Of a stretch of DNA of 64,000 nt, positions 21,630-34,000 are shown in pieces. Numbering within the stretch: the first letter of the stretch is position 1; each line of letters starts with the position of its first letter. Source of the DNA: Nitzschia sp. DOCU1 (taxonomy: Eukaryota > Bacillariophyta > Bacillariophyceae > Bacillariales > Bacillariaceae). The stretch lies in assembly GCA_951394045.1 (NCBI GenBank), contig OX595998.1, positions 496,001 to 560,000 on the forward strand, in the 5' to 3' direction. The translations under genes were made by a program, and so were the position numbers. The notes beneath the pieces are model-generated. The model saw only the letters and a program-made list of their open reading frames with translations, did no database searches and was not told the origin of the DNA.

Positions 21630-22469
21630 GAGCATCACTTATCGGGGGGTATAAATGACCCGTTTATCCGAAACGACGTATCTTGGCATCACTTACCGAG
21701 GGAAATATCTATGCTCAAAAATTTATGAAATATGGATCGGGTCCCATATATTTCCAAAATTTATGGGGCCGACAGATAAACAGGCGATATACCAAACCAC
21801 AAAATATCAATCAGAAGAGCATTCAAACATATACGATTGCAAGTATGTTTATGCAAAGTGCTTCCTCCCGCCGAACCGTTCGATCAAATCCACAATGCCG
21901 ATGACCACCACAACAACAAGGACAAAACAACGCTTTCGTTTACCGCAACCTCACCGTCGCTCAACGTTTCGATCTCCCAAAGTAGTTTAGTGATAACCCA
22001 AGCACAGTGATCATTTGCACGGTCGAAGATGGGTCCGACGCTAAAGAGAGAGCGAACGCAAAAGCAGCAGTGAAAGCAACAATCAACTTGTTGTTTCTTT
22101 ATCAGTCTGCGGTCTCAAAACAAATGCCATGCCCAGCGCCTCCAAATCCGACAGCAATGCCACATAGCATGGGACAAAGGGATGTGAAGGAAGCAGGGGG
22201 TGGGTGTAATGTCGATCCAATTGTCGTTGGCAAGAAAGGATCATCACATCATCCTCGTTGTCGTCAGTTCTGCCGACCAAAACGAATAAATATTTAAGGT
22301 ATGAATATGTCTAGTATCAACATCACTACGTAGGAATAGCTAAAATATCAAGGGGAAATATCCATGACGCGGTTGGTGATGCGAAGCGAAGAGCCCCATA
22401 AACTTCCACCATAAATCATAAACGGCCAGTTTACCCCCCCAAAAAATATGGGCCCGATTAGTGATGCTC
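21630..22469. mobile_element. PIF/Harbinger-like MITE (840 bp)
   Basis: The terminal inverted repeats GAGCATCACT(T/A)ATCGGG occur at 21630 and, inverted, at 22453-22469. The flanking 3-bp duplication taa is at 21627-21629 and 22470-22472. The GAGCATC start and a TAA target are characteristic of PIF/Harbinger-derived MITEs in plants. Subterminal blocks (gcatcac..accg, aatatc) are also partly inverted. No transposase ORF is present, so the element is non-autonomous. Confidence 0.75.
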
Positions 22470-22578
22470 TAACAACATGGCCGACATGGACTCTAATCGT
22501 CCTCAACGTTGCCCTGGTGCCGCCATCTTCGAAAATATCGCACGGTGCTTACGCAATGAAATTTTTATTGTACTGAGG

Positions 22579-23106
22579 CTACGTAGCCTGCTTGGACAAC
22601 ATGTAGTGGTTGATGAAAGCAGCCTTGCTATCCTCGGACCGGGAAAGCTGCTGCTGGTGTAGATAGAAAGAATATGCATCTTGGACTTCCCTGGTGGTCC
22701 AAGGTAGGAAATTCATGAAATGACCCTGATGGTCCTGGAGCCATGCAGCATCAGTTGGGGAAAGCTGAAGCCCGTGGCCTGACATGGCAGCTGTGAGACC
22801 GTCCTTTACACGGGATAGGAACATGACAAGATGGGGGCTACGCCATTCTGTTGACCATTTGAATTGGCTGGAAGAATGCTGTCTTTGCCTTTGAATGGCT
22901 CCATGATTGTTGTGCTGGCAAGGGCTGCGTGCCATGAGGGAGACAAAACAAGAGAGGTGAGGAGGCTTTCCTGTGAAATGGTATTGTGTGCAAATGTAGC
23001 TCGGTATTGTTGGTGCTAGATTGGTTGGGTAGTGAATGAGGCAGTCTTGTGGAGCTGCTGGCAACACACAACAAGAATTCAGGGGAGGAAAAAAGGAATA
23101 TTCCAT
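22579..23106 (-). CDS. Doubtful hypothetical ORF
   Basis: A 175-residue ORF from the ATG at 23106; the frame is open to a TTG at 23175. Composition is Pro/Ser/Gln/His-rich in the first half. The C-terminal half (FLSRVKDGL, SPTDAAWLQDHQGHFMNFLPWT, AYSFYLHQQQL) looks more protein-like and could be helical. No family is recognised and no homologue is visible in the window. It may be a chance ORF or a decayed exon. Confidence 0.22.
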   Translation of the reverse strand: MEYSFFPPLNSCCVLPAAPQDCLIHYPTNLAPTIPSYICTQYHFTGKPPHLSCFVSLMARSPCQHNNHGAIQRQRQHSSSQFKWSTEWRSPHLVMFLSRVKDGLTAAMSGHGLQLSPTDAAWLQDHQGHFMNFLPWTTREVQDAYSFYLHQQQLSRSEDSKAAFINHYMLSKQAT

Positions 23107-24733
23107 AAGTGCTTCCTGGCAAGAATCTGGCTCAGTTGATAAGTACTTGGCAAGAACCCTATGTGTTCTTGGCAAGGGTGGCCGAATGGTCTGTTAAGCC
23201 CTCGGCAAGACTTATGTTAAGTAAACAGGGTAGTTCATCCTAAAAGTAGGTAGATTTGGAGAGAGAGCGAACCTTCTCGTGTAGGGAGGGTGGAAAAAAG
23301 GAAAGGAAAAAAGAAAACGAATAGGGAAAAGCTCACATCAAACTAGAAAAGGGGTTTTGGCGTCAACACAAGTAACTGGTAGCTAGCCAAAACAATAAGA
23401 ATAGCCACTCACACTGCTTCGTGGCGGGGGCGGTAGCGGCAGGCAGCAGCACCAGCTCTAGCTAGAGTTATAATGTACAATACGACGTGACCTCACGACA
23501 GCATCATAGTCAACATACAACATCATTATGCTGTTTTTATGAATAGCAGGGGCGTCGGCGTCAATGACGCCAGCACTAGTAGCCATAGCATTACTAGTAG
23601 CCATAGCATTATCATTAACATTTCGCTACTTCATGGCGCCAGTAGATGACGCCAGCACTACCTGTAGTTAGTAGAGAAAGCGCTTTTGTGATACTAGAGA
23701 TTTTGCAATGCACGCTTTTTGGAACACTAGATTTCATAAGAAGCGATTTCGCACCACTTGCTTCCGTAACACTATGCGATTTCCTAAAACGACACAACAC
23801 GCAATTTCAGAAAACAAGATTTTACAAGACGCCATTTCACACCACAACGCTATTTCGCAACATGCGCTTTCATAATTTCCCGAGATTTCATATAACACAG
23901 TTTCGTAACGGAGTATTTTGCAACCATCGAGATGATGCTTGAGTGCACCAAGGAGCACAGTCCTTATGGCTAAGTTCGCCAGCAGTGACACAGAGATTTG
24001 CATCAAGGAGCACTGCCCTTATGTCCGAGTTCGCCAGTGATCGCATCTTTCCTATGCATATCGACTATGCTTCCTGGATAGCTAAGACCATGTAGATGAC
24101 GAAATGCCAGGTCGAAATGACTTTAGCATATAGTGGTCGACTTCTAGAAAGCTTCGTAACTACTTAAGCAATCCTAGCTATTTTACGGTTAACTTCTCTT
24201 AGGGAAACTGCCCGTAGGCGCCGGTACTCAGTGGCAGGCTTGCGCGGGCGGTTGGATGTGACACAATGCGCGCTGCAGTGCGACATTCACCGAATAGCTG
24301 GTATTGGCCTTCTGTGGGCTATGTCCGAACCTCCCTACACGTAGACAGTTTGCCCCACCGGCAAACAGACGGGGGACCTTCAGATGCATCAGACCACCCA
24401 TTGCGAAAACATGGACCAAAGATTTTACGATCAAATGTGCATTCGTTTGGCAAGAGGCACTGCATACCGTTCATTGAAGCAGGAACGGCGACGAATGTAC
24501 GAAGGAAATATTAAGGCCAAAAGAACACGACTTCCACGAAACTGCAATGACCGTTGGTATGATCGATGACCGATGCATGGCCATAAGTATCAAGTAGAGA
24601 TTTAGACTTGTAGAAAGTGTTCACATTGGTGGAGACAATACAATACTGTACTCTTTGTATTCTGCTATTCCATGTGGGCATAAGGTTATTATTCTATGTC
24701 GATAATATTAAAGAGTGGTCACATTAACCAATC

Positions 24734-24769
24734 ATGACCGTTCGCAATTACGGTCATCTTGGCGGTCAT
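24734..24769. promoter_or_regulatory. Candidate TF-binding inverted repeat upstream of the giant gene
   Basis: ATGACCG and its complement CGGTCAT are separated by 10 bp (24734-24757), with a third half-site CGGTCAT at 24763-24769. A ccaat box lies just before (24728-24732). The position, about 270 bp before the start codon, fits a promoter, but function is inference from symmetry only. Confidence 0.3.
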
Positions 24770-25025
24770 CGGAACTCTTGTCCGGTAGAACGTATTACGT
24801 GGAGAATTTCGGTCTTGCAAGAAAGGCCCAACTACGGTAGTATGATACCGAAATTCTTTGCGAAGTTTGGGGCCGGCGGCGGCGTTGTTGTCGTAGGAAG
24901 AGGTGAGGAATTATTCCTCCACCACTCTCCCTCCGAGAATATCCGAAGCTGAAAAAACACGAACACACTCATAGTCTCGCACAGGCCGATAGGATACGAT
25001 CTTACCGACAAGTGTGAGCACGAGG

Positions 25026-28000
25026 ATGTCAACAATGGTGAAAAACAAATCGTTCAGCATGGGAAAGAGTGGACTCTTGATCTTGTTACTTCTCGCGTGC
25101 ACTTTGAGCGGCGCCCGCGCTGATCTCGGAGGAGGAGTCCTCGGGTTCTTGCGCTACGCTGAAGAGGTGATCGAGAAGAGGACTGCGTGGTTTTACCGCT
25201 TCTTCGGCAGCAACTTGCGTGCAAGCAAGGTTAACATAGCCGAGGAGTGTGACTACAATGATCCTAACAAGATCCAGTTCTGCGCGCCTGCTGTGGCGCC
25301 TATGATGAGTGGCGACAACGAAGCCAACCCAAACTTGCCTGCTGGACCCATTGAGTCTCAGCGCAAGGAAGTGGAGCCCATTCCAGCCAAGTGTTTGGAT
25401 GAGCCAGATGACCCAGACTGTGAAGCGTACCGTGGTCTCCAGGGAAAGTCTGATTCTTCGATCCCTGGTATGGGATCGAGTGGTCAGTCCAGTGGTGGAG
25501 AGGCCTTCAAGGACAGCTCGACTGGTAATGGTCAAGACGGCTCGAGTGCCGGGGGCAACCCACCTCCAGTGGCTTCCCCTAACTCTTTCAAGACTGATTT
25601 CCCCGAAGGCTCCGTTTCCCAGTCTCCTACCATAGACATGTGTTACGGTAACATGGGAAAGGATGGTCCACGAAAGCACTCCTGGTGTAACTCGCAAATG
25701 CCTTCCGTCTCGATGGAACCGTCTGGCTCCCCCATTGGTGTTACTCCCGGCGGCAACGAGGCTGAACAGATTCCCGATGAAAGTGACGCCCCGAGTGACG
25801 TTCCTAGCTTGGCACCGACCGGTGAGGGTACTCGCAGGAAGCGCACTCCTCAGCCGGGACCGTCCGACGAGGTCGATGTCAGTGATTCCCCGAGTGACGT
25901 TCCTAGCTTGGCGCCTACCGGTGATAGCGGTCCTCGGAGGAGGCGCACCGATGCGCCAGTCGAAGTCAGTGATTCCCCAAGCGACGTTCCCAGCCAGGCG
26001 CCTACCGGTGATAGCGGTCCTCGGAGGAGGCGCACCGATGCGCCAGTCGAAGTCAGTGATTCCCCCAGCGATGTTCCCAGCCAGGCGCCTACCGGTGATA
26101 CCGGTCCTCGGAGGAGGCGCACCGATGCACCTGAAGCCAGTGATTCCCCAAGTGACGTACCCAGCCAGGCGCCTACCAGTGTTAGCGGTCCTCGCAAGAC
26201 GAAAAAACCCACTTTCGACGAGCCTGTCAGTGACTCTCCAAGCGACGTTCCTAGTCTAGCCCCAACTGGAACAACTGGCTCGCCCCCAGGCCCGGATAGT
26301 ACCCCTGCCCCAGGAACCCCTGCCCCTCAGACGGAAGGACCAACTGCCGGACCTACTGCTGGCCCTAGCGAGGGAACCCCTACCCAAGGAACCCCCGCCC
26401 CAGGCCCGGATAGTACCCCTGCCCCTCAGACGGAAGGACCAACTGCCGGACCTACTGCTGGCCCTAGCGAGGGAACCCCTGCCCCTCAGACGGAAGGACC
26501 TACTGCCGGACCTACTGCTGGTCCTAGCGAGGGAACCCCTGCCCCTCAGACGGAAGGACCTACTGCCGGACCTACTGCTGGTCCTAGCGAAGTTACCTAC
26601 TGTACCGATCCCGTTCGTTTGACGCACGCCGGAGATGATGTTGTCCTTCCAATTGACATGCTTTCGTATGGTTTCTCTAACGCGAGTTTCGCTGTGAAGA
26701 ACACCTGGTCTACCGTTGATGGCTCGTTGGATTCTCTTTATGTGGTCACAAAACTTACGAATGGAGCTTCATCCTGCAAGAAGTTCGAGAGCGTCGAATA
26801 CAGCACCATGCCAGAAACTGTCACTGTCATTTGTGAGACTGGCACGGCATATTCCGGTATTCCTGTGGCATTCATTGACATTGTTGTTGTCGATTCTAGC
26901 TTTTCTGAAGATTCGCCAACCCTCCCGGATGGTCTTGCGGCTCTCTGTGATTTCGATGCCGAGAAATCAAACATGATGTACTACTCGTTCGTTGCTCCGT
27001 GCAAGAAAGATCCAAGTTGGATATGCGATTCGTCTGCTCCCCAGCCTTCCCCCAAACCGACACCAAACGCGACTCCTACCACGGAAGGACCCACAGCTGG
27101 ACCTACTGCAGGTCCAACCGAAGAGGGGGCTACCCTCCCACCGGTCCCAAATACGCAAGGGCCCACTGAAGGCCCAACAGCCGGCCCTACCGCGGGCCCT
27201 ACCGCTGGCCCCACTGCTGGGCCAACTTTGGGACCCACCGCTGGTCCAACTGCAGGCCCAACCGCAGGCCCAACTTCGGGTCCGACTGCTGGTCCTACAG
27301 CTGGTCCCACTGCTGGACCAACTGCAGGACCGACGGCCGGACCTACAGCTGGACCCACAAAAGTAGGGGACACTCCAAAGCCAACTCCGAAGCCAACCCC
27401 AAAGCCAACCCTTCCGCCGGTCACCGAAGGCCCCACCGCAGGTCCCACTTCAGGCCCTACTGCTGGACCTACCGCTGGCCCCACTGCCGGCCCAACGGCT
27501 GGCCCCACCACCGGGCCTACTGCTGGACCTACCGCTGGCCCCACTGCGGGACCTACTGCTGGACCTACCGCTGGCCCCACTGCGGGACCTACTGCAGGTC
27601 CCACTGCAGGCCCCACCGCAGGTCCCACTTCGGGCCCCACCGCTGGCCCGACTGCTGGACCTACCGCTGGACCAACTGCCGGACCGACCGCAGGTCCTAC
27701 AGCCGGCCCCACCGCCGGCCCTACCGCGGGCCCCACTGCTGGACCCACCGCAGGACCCACAGCGGGACCTACTGCTGGCCCCACAGCCGGACCTACCGCT
27801 GGCCCCACCGCTGGTCCAACAGCTTCGCCGGCGCCCTCTGATTCCCCTTCCGATAACCCGTCCCAGAGTATGTACCCAAGTACTGCACCGACTTCTGGTC
27901 CAACTGCAGGACCGACCGCTGGTCCGACTGCCGGCCCCACTGCCGGACCAACGGCTGGCCCCACTGCTGGCCCCACTGCTGGCCCCACTGCTGGCCCCAC

Positions 28001-31000
28001 TGCTGGCCCCACTGCTGGCCCCACTGCTGGCCCCACTGCTGGCCCCACTGCAGGACCAACTGCTGGACCTACCGCCGGACCAACTGCAGGCCCCACGGCC
28101 GGCCCCACTGCTGGACCCACTGCCGGTCCCACCGCTGGCCCCACTGGTGGACCCACGGCTGGCCCCACTGGTGGACCCACGGCTGGCCCAACAGCCGGAC
28201 CCACTGCAGGCCCAACCTCAGGTCCCACTGCTGGACCGACTGCTGGCCCCACTGCCGGACCGACTGCCGGACCCACCGCTGGACCCACCGCTGGCCCTAC
28301 TGCTGGCCCCACGGCTGGCCCCACTGCCGGACCTACCGCTGGACCAACTGCCGGACCCACCGCCGGACCTACAGCCTCGCCGGCACCATCTGATTCCCCT
28401 TCTGATAACCCGTCCGAAAGTATGTACCCAAGTACTGCACCTACTTCTGGCCCAACTGCTGGACCGACTGCCGGACCTACAGCCGGGCCCACCTCTGGCC
28501 CAACCTCAGGTCCCACTGCCGGACCAACAGCCGGCCCAACCGCCGGACCCACAGCAGGTCCGACGGCCGGACCGACTGCTGGCCCCACTTCTGGACCTAC
28601 GGCCGGCCCCACTGCCGGTCCCACCGCTGGCCCCACGGCCGGCCCAACCTCAGGCCCCACTGCTGGACCCACAGCCGGCCCCACTGCTGGACCGACTGCC
28701 GGACCCACAGCCGGCCCCACTGCTGGACCGACTGCCGGACCCACAGCCGGCCCCACCGCTGGACCGACTGCCGGACCCACCGCTGGACCGACTGCCGGAC
28801 CCACAGCCGGGCCCACCGCTGGACCGACTGCCGGGCCCACTGCTGGACCGACTGCCGGACCCACAGCCGGGCCCACCGCTGGCCCCACTGCGGGACCTAC
28901 GACTGGACCAACTGCAGGACCTACCGCGGGTCCAACTGCAGGACCAACTGCTGGCCCTACGACTGGCCCCACCACAGGCCCCACCACAGGCCCCACCACA
29001 GGCCCCACCACAGGCCCCACAACTGGACCGACAACCGGCCCCACAACTGGCCCTACGTCTGGCCCCACCGCTGGCCCTACGGCAGGACCTACATCTGGTC
29101 CAACTGCTGGACCGACTGCCGGACCGACTGCTGGCCCCACTGCGGGACCCACAGCAGGTCCAACGGCCGGACCGACTGCTGGCCCCACTGCGGGACCCAC
29201 AGCAGGTCCAACGGCCGGACCGACTGCTGGCCCCACTTCTGGACCTACGGCCGGCCCCACTACCGGTCCCACCGCTGGCCCCACGGCCGGCCCAACCGCC
29301 GGACCCACTGCAGGCCCAACCTCAGGCCCCACTGCTGGACCAACAGCCGGCCCCACTGCTGGACCCACAGCCGGACCCACTGCCGGCCCCACAGCCGGCC
29401 CCACCGCTGGACCGACTGCCGGCCCCACAGCCGGGCCCACCGCTGGACCGACTGCCGGGCCCACTGCTGGACCGACTGCCGGACCCACAGCCGGGCCCAC
29501 CGCTGGCCCCACTGCGGGACCTACGACTGGACCAACTGCAGGACCTACCGCGGGTCCAACTGCAGGACCAACTGCTGGCCCTACGACTGGCCCCACCACA
29601 GGCCCCACCACAGGCCCCACAACTGGACCGACAACCGGCCCCACAACTGGCCCTACGTCTGGCCCCACCGCTGGCCCTACGGCAGGACCTACATCTGGTC
29701 CTACTGCCGGACCAACCGCTGGCCCCACTGCCGGACCCACCGCCGGCCCGACCGCTGGACCGACCGCCGGACCGACTGCTGGCCCCACTGCGGGACCCAC
29801 AGCAGGTCCAACGGCCGGACCGACTGCTGGCCCCACTTCTGGACCTACGGCCGGCCCCACTGCCGGTCCCACCGCTGGCCCCACGGCCGGCCCAACCGCC
29901 GGACCCACTGCAGGCCCAACCTCAGGCCCCACTGCTGGACCAACAGCCGGCCCCACTGCTGGACCCACAGCCGGCCCCACTGCCGGACCCACAGCCGGCC
30001 CCACTGCTGGACCGACTGCCGGACCCACAGCCGGCCCCACCGCTGGACCGACTGCCGGACCCACCGCTGGACCGACTGCCGGGCCCACTGCTGGACCGAC
30101 TGCCGGACCCACAGCCGGGCCCACCGCTGGCCCCACGGCCGGCCCCACTGCGGGACCTACGACTGGACCAACTGCAGGACCTACCGCGGGTCCAACTGCA
30201 GGACCAACTGCTGGCCCTACGACTGGCCCTACGACTGGCCCCACCACAGGCCCCACCACAGGCCCCACCACAGGCCCCACCACAGGCCCCACAACTGGAC
30301 CGACAACCGGCCCCACAACTGGACCGACTGCTGGCCCCACTGCGGGACCCACAGCAGGTCCAACGGCCGGACCGACTGCTGGCCCCACTTCTGGACCTAC
30401 GGCCGGCCCCACTGCCGGTCCCACCGCTGGCCCCACGGCTGGCCCAACCGCCGGACCGACTGCTGGCCCCACTGCGGGACCCACAGCAGGTCCAACGGCC
30501 GGACCGACTGCTGGCCCCACTTCTGGACCTACGGCCGGCCCCACGGCCGGTCCCACCGCCGGTCCGACTGCCGGACCCACCGCCAGCCCGACTGCTGGAC
30601 CTACCGCCGGACCGACCGCTGGTCCGACTGCAGGACCCACCGCCGGACCGACTGCTGGACCTACCTCGGGACCGACTGCTGGCCCCACAGCCGGCCCCAC
30701 TGCAGGCCCCACTGCCGGACCAACTGCTGGACCTACCGCCGGACCAACTGCTGGCCCAACAGGAGGCCCCACAGCCGGTCCCACTGCTGGTCCCACGGCG
30801 GGCCCCACAGCCTCACCTGCCCCCAGTGACACTCCGTCTGACAATCCCTCCGAGAGCATGTATCCAAGCACTGCTCCCACCTCAGGGCCAACTGCCGGTC
30901 CTACTGCCGGACCAACCGCTGGCCCCACTGCCGGTCCTACTGCCGGACCAACCGCTGGCCCCACTGCCGGCCCCACCGCCGGCCCCACCGCTGGACCGAC

Positions 31001-34000
31001 CGCCGGACCGACTGCTGGCCCCACTGCGGGACCCACAGCAGGTCCAACGGCCGGACCGACTGCTGGCCCCACTTCTGGACCTACGGCCGGCCCCACGGCC
31101 GGTCCCACCGCTGGCCCCACGGCTGGCCCAACCGCCGGACCCACTGCAGGCCCAACCTCAGGCCCCACTGCTGGACCTACCGCCGGTCTGACTGCCGGAC
31201 CCACCGCCAGCCCGACTGCTGGACCTACCGCCGGACCGACCGCTGGTCCGACTGCAGGACCCACCGCCGGACCGACTGCTGGACCTACCTCGGGACCGAC
31301 TGCTGGCCCCACAGCCGGACCAACTGCCGGACCAACTGCTGGACCTACCGCCGGACCAACTGCTGGCCCAACAGGAGGCCCCACAGCCGGTCCCACTGCT
31401 GGTCCCACGGTGGGCCCCACAGCCTCACCTGCCCCCAGTGACACTCCGTCTGACAATCCCTCCGAGAGCATGTATCCAAGCACTGCTCCCACCTCAGGGC
31501 CAACTGCCGGTCCTACTGCCGGACCAACCGCTGGCCCAACTGCCGGTCCTACTGCCGGACCCACCACCGGCCCCACTGCCGGACCCACCGCCGGCCCTAC
31601 AGCAGGCCCTACAGCAGGCCCCACTTCCGGACCTACACTAGGCCCCACTGCCGGACCTACTGCTGGACCTACTGCCGGACCCACTGCTGGACCTACTGCC
31701 GGACCCACTGCTGGACCTACGGCCGGACCCACTGCTGGACCTACGGCCGGACCCACCGCCGGACCTACGGCCGGACCCACCGCTGGACCGACTGCCGGCC
31801 CAACCGCAGGACCTACGGCCGGCCCTACCGCTGGACCCACTGCTGGACCCACTGCTGGACCCACCGCCGGACCGACTGCCGGCCCCACCGCTGGCCCTAC
31901 GGCCGGCCCCACCGCTGGACCAACAGCTGGACCCACCGCCGGACCAACAGCTGGACCCACCGCCGGACCGACTTCAGGACCCACCGCCGGACCGACTTCA
32001 GGACCAACTGCTGGTCCCACTTCAGGGCCAACCGCCGGCCCTACTTCCGGACCGACGACCGGTCCGACCACAGGACCCACCACAGGACCCACCACAGGAC
32101 CCACCACAGGACCCACCACAGGACCCACCACTGGACCTACGACTGGCCCGACCACAGGTCCAACTACCGGACCTACAACTGGTCCCACCTCTGGCCCCAC
32201 AGCCGGCCCCACTGCTGGTCCAACCGCTGGCCCCACTGCTGGTCCAACCGCTGGCCCCACCGCCGGACCAACTGCTGGCCCCACTGCTGGCCCCACTGCT
32301 GGCCCCACTGCTGGCCCCACTGCTGGCCCCACCGCTGGCCCCACTGCCGGCCCCACCGCCGGCCCGACCGCCGGACCGACTGCTGGCCCCACTGCGGGAC
32401 CCACAGCAGGTCCAACGGCCGGACCGACTGCTGGCCCCACTTCTGGACCTACGGCCGGCCCCACGGCCGGTCCCACCGCTGGCCCCACGGCTGGCCCAAC
32501 CGCCGGACCCACTGCAGGCCCAACCTCAGGCCCCACTGCTGGACCTACCGCCGGTCCGACTGCCGGACCCACCGCCAGCCCGACTGCTGGACCTACCGCC
32601 GGACCGACCGCTGGTCCGACTGCAGGACCCACCGCCGGACCGACTGCTGGACCTACCTCGGGACCGACTGCTGGCCCCACAGCCGGCCCCACTGCCGGAC
32701 CAACTGCCGGACCAACTGCTGGACCTACCGCCGGACCAACTGCTGGCCCAACAGGAGGCCCCACAGCCGGTCCCACTGCTGGTCCCACGGCGGGCCCCAC
32801 AGCCTCACCTGCCCCCAGTGACACTCCGTCTGACAATCCCTCCGAGAGCATGTATCCAAGCACTGCTCCCACCTCAGGGCCAACTGCCGGTCCTACTGCC
32901 GGACCAACCGCTGGCCCAACTGCCGGTCCTACTGCCGGACCCACCGCCGGCCCCACTGCCGGCCCCACCGCCGGCCCGACCGCTGGACCGACCGCCGGAC
33001 CGACTGCTGGCCCCACTGCGGGACCCACAGCAGGTCCAACGGCCGGACCGACTGCTGGCCCCACTGCGGGACCCACAGCAGGTCCAACGGCCGGACCGAC
33101 TGCTGGCCCCACTTCTGGACCTACGGCCGGCCCCACTGCCGGTCCCACCGCTGGCCCCACGGCTGGCCCCACTGCCGGACCAACGGCAGGACCTACTGCT
33201 GGACCTACTGCTGGACCTACTGCTGGGCCCACTGCTGGGCCCACTTCTGGACCAACTGCCGGACCTACCACGGGACCTACGGCCGGCCCCACCGCAGGAC
33301 CGACTGCCGGACCTACCGCGGGACCTACGGCCGGCCCCACCGAAGGACCGACTGCCGGACCTACCGCGGGGCCTACGGCCGGCCCCACCGCTGGACCTAC
33401 CGCAGGACCGACTGCCGGCCCCACCGCTGGACCCACCGCCGGACCGACTGCCGGACCAACGGCTGGCCCCACTTCAGGGCCAACCGCCGGACCTACTTCT
33501 GGACCGACGACCGGTCCGACCACTGGACCCACCACTGGACCTACGACTGGCCCGACCACTGGACCCACCACAGGACCCACCACAGGACCTACGACTGGCC
33601 CGACCACAGGTCCAACTACCGGACCTACAACTGGTCCTACCGCTGGTCCCACCTCTGGCCCCACTGCTGGTCCCACCGCCGGTCCCACCTCTGGCCCCAC
33701 CGCCGGCCCAACTTCCGGACCGACTGCTGGCCCCACCGCCGCCCCCACCGCCGGCCCCACCACTGGACCCACCGCCGGCCCTACGGCTGGACCAACTGCA
33801 GGACCGACTGCCGGCCCCACTGCCGGACCCACTGCCGGACCTACTGCTGGACCTACTGCTGGCCCCACTGCTGGACCTACTGCTGGACCGACTGCCGGCC
33901 CCACGGCCGGCCCCACTGCCGGACCCACTGCCGGACCTACTGCTGGACCTACTGCTGGCCCCACTGCTGGACCTACTGCTGGACCGACTGCCGGCCCCAC

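Larger units (their letters stand above)
22470..25025. other. Mostly non-coding region upstream of the giant gene
   Basis: Only weak ORFs are seen. It contains short tandem repeats of agtagccatagcatt near 23575-23610, a purine-rich tract near 23252-23335, and two imperfect copies of a ~50-bp unit around 23943-24050 (aaggagcac..cctta..gagttcgccag). A possible TF inverted repeat is at 24734-24757 before the giant ORF. Confidence 0.4.

Noticed and set aside
21655..22297. Short ORFs of 73-111 codons inside the MITE
   Set aside because: Several overlapping frames with no conserved character, and located between MITE ends.
23179..23240. tRNA-like segment with TGGCCGAATGG (A box) and gggtagttcatccta (B-box-like)
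   Set aside because: The A box is good, but the B box mismatches and no acceptor or anticodon stem could be folded by eye.
25014..25025. GTG upstream of the giant gene as start codon
   Set aside because: Nuclear diatom genes start at ATG; the ATG at 25026 keeps the whole signal peptide.
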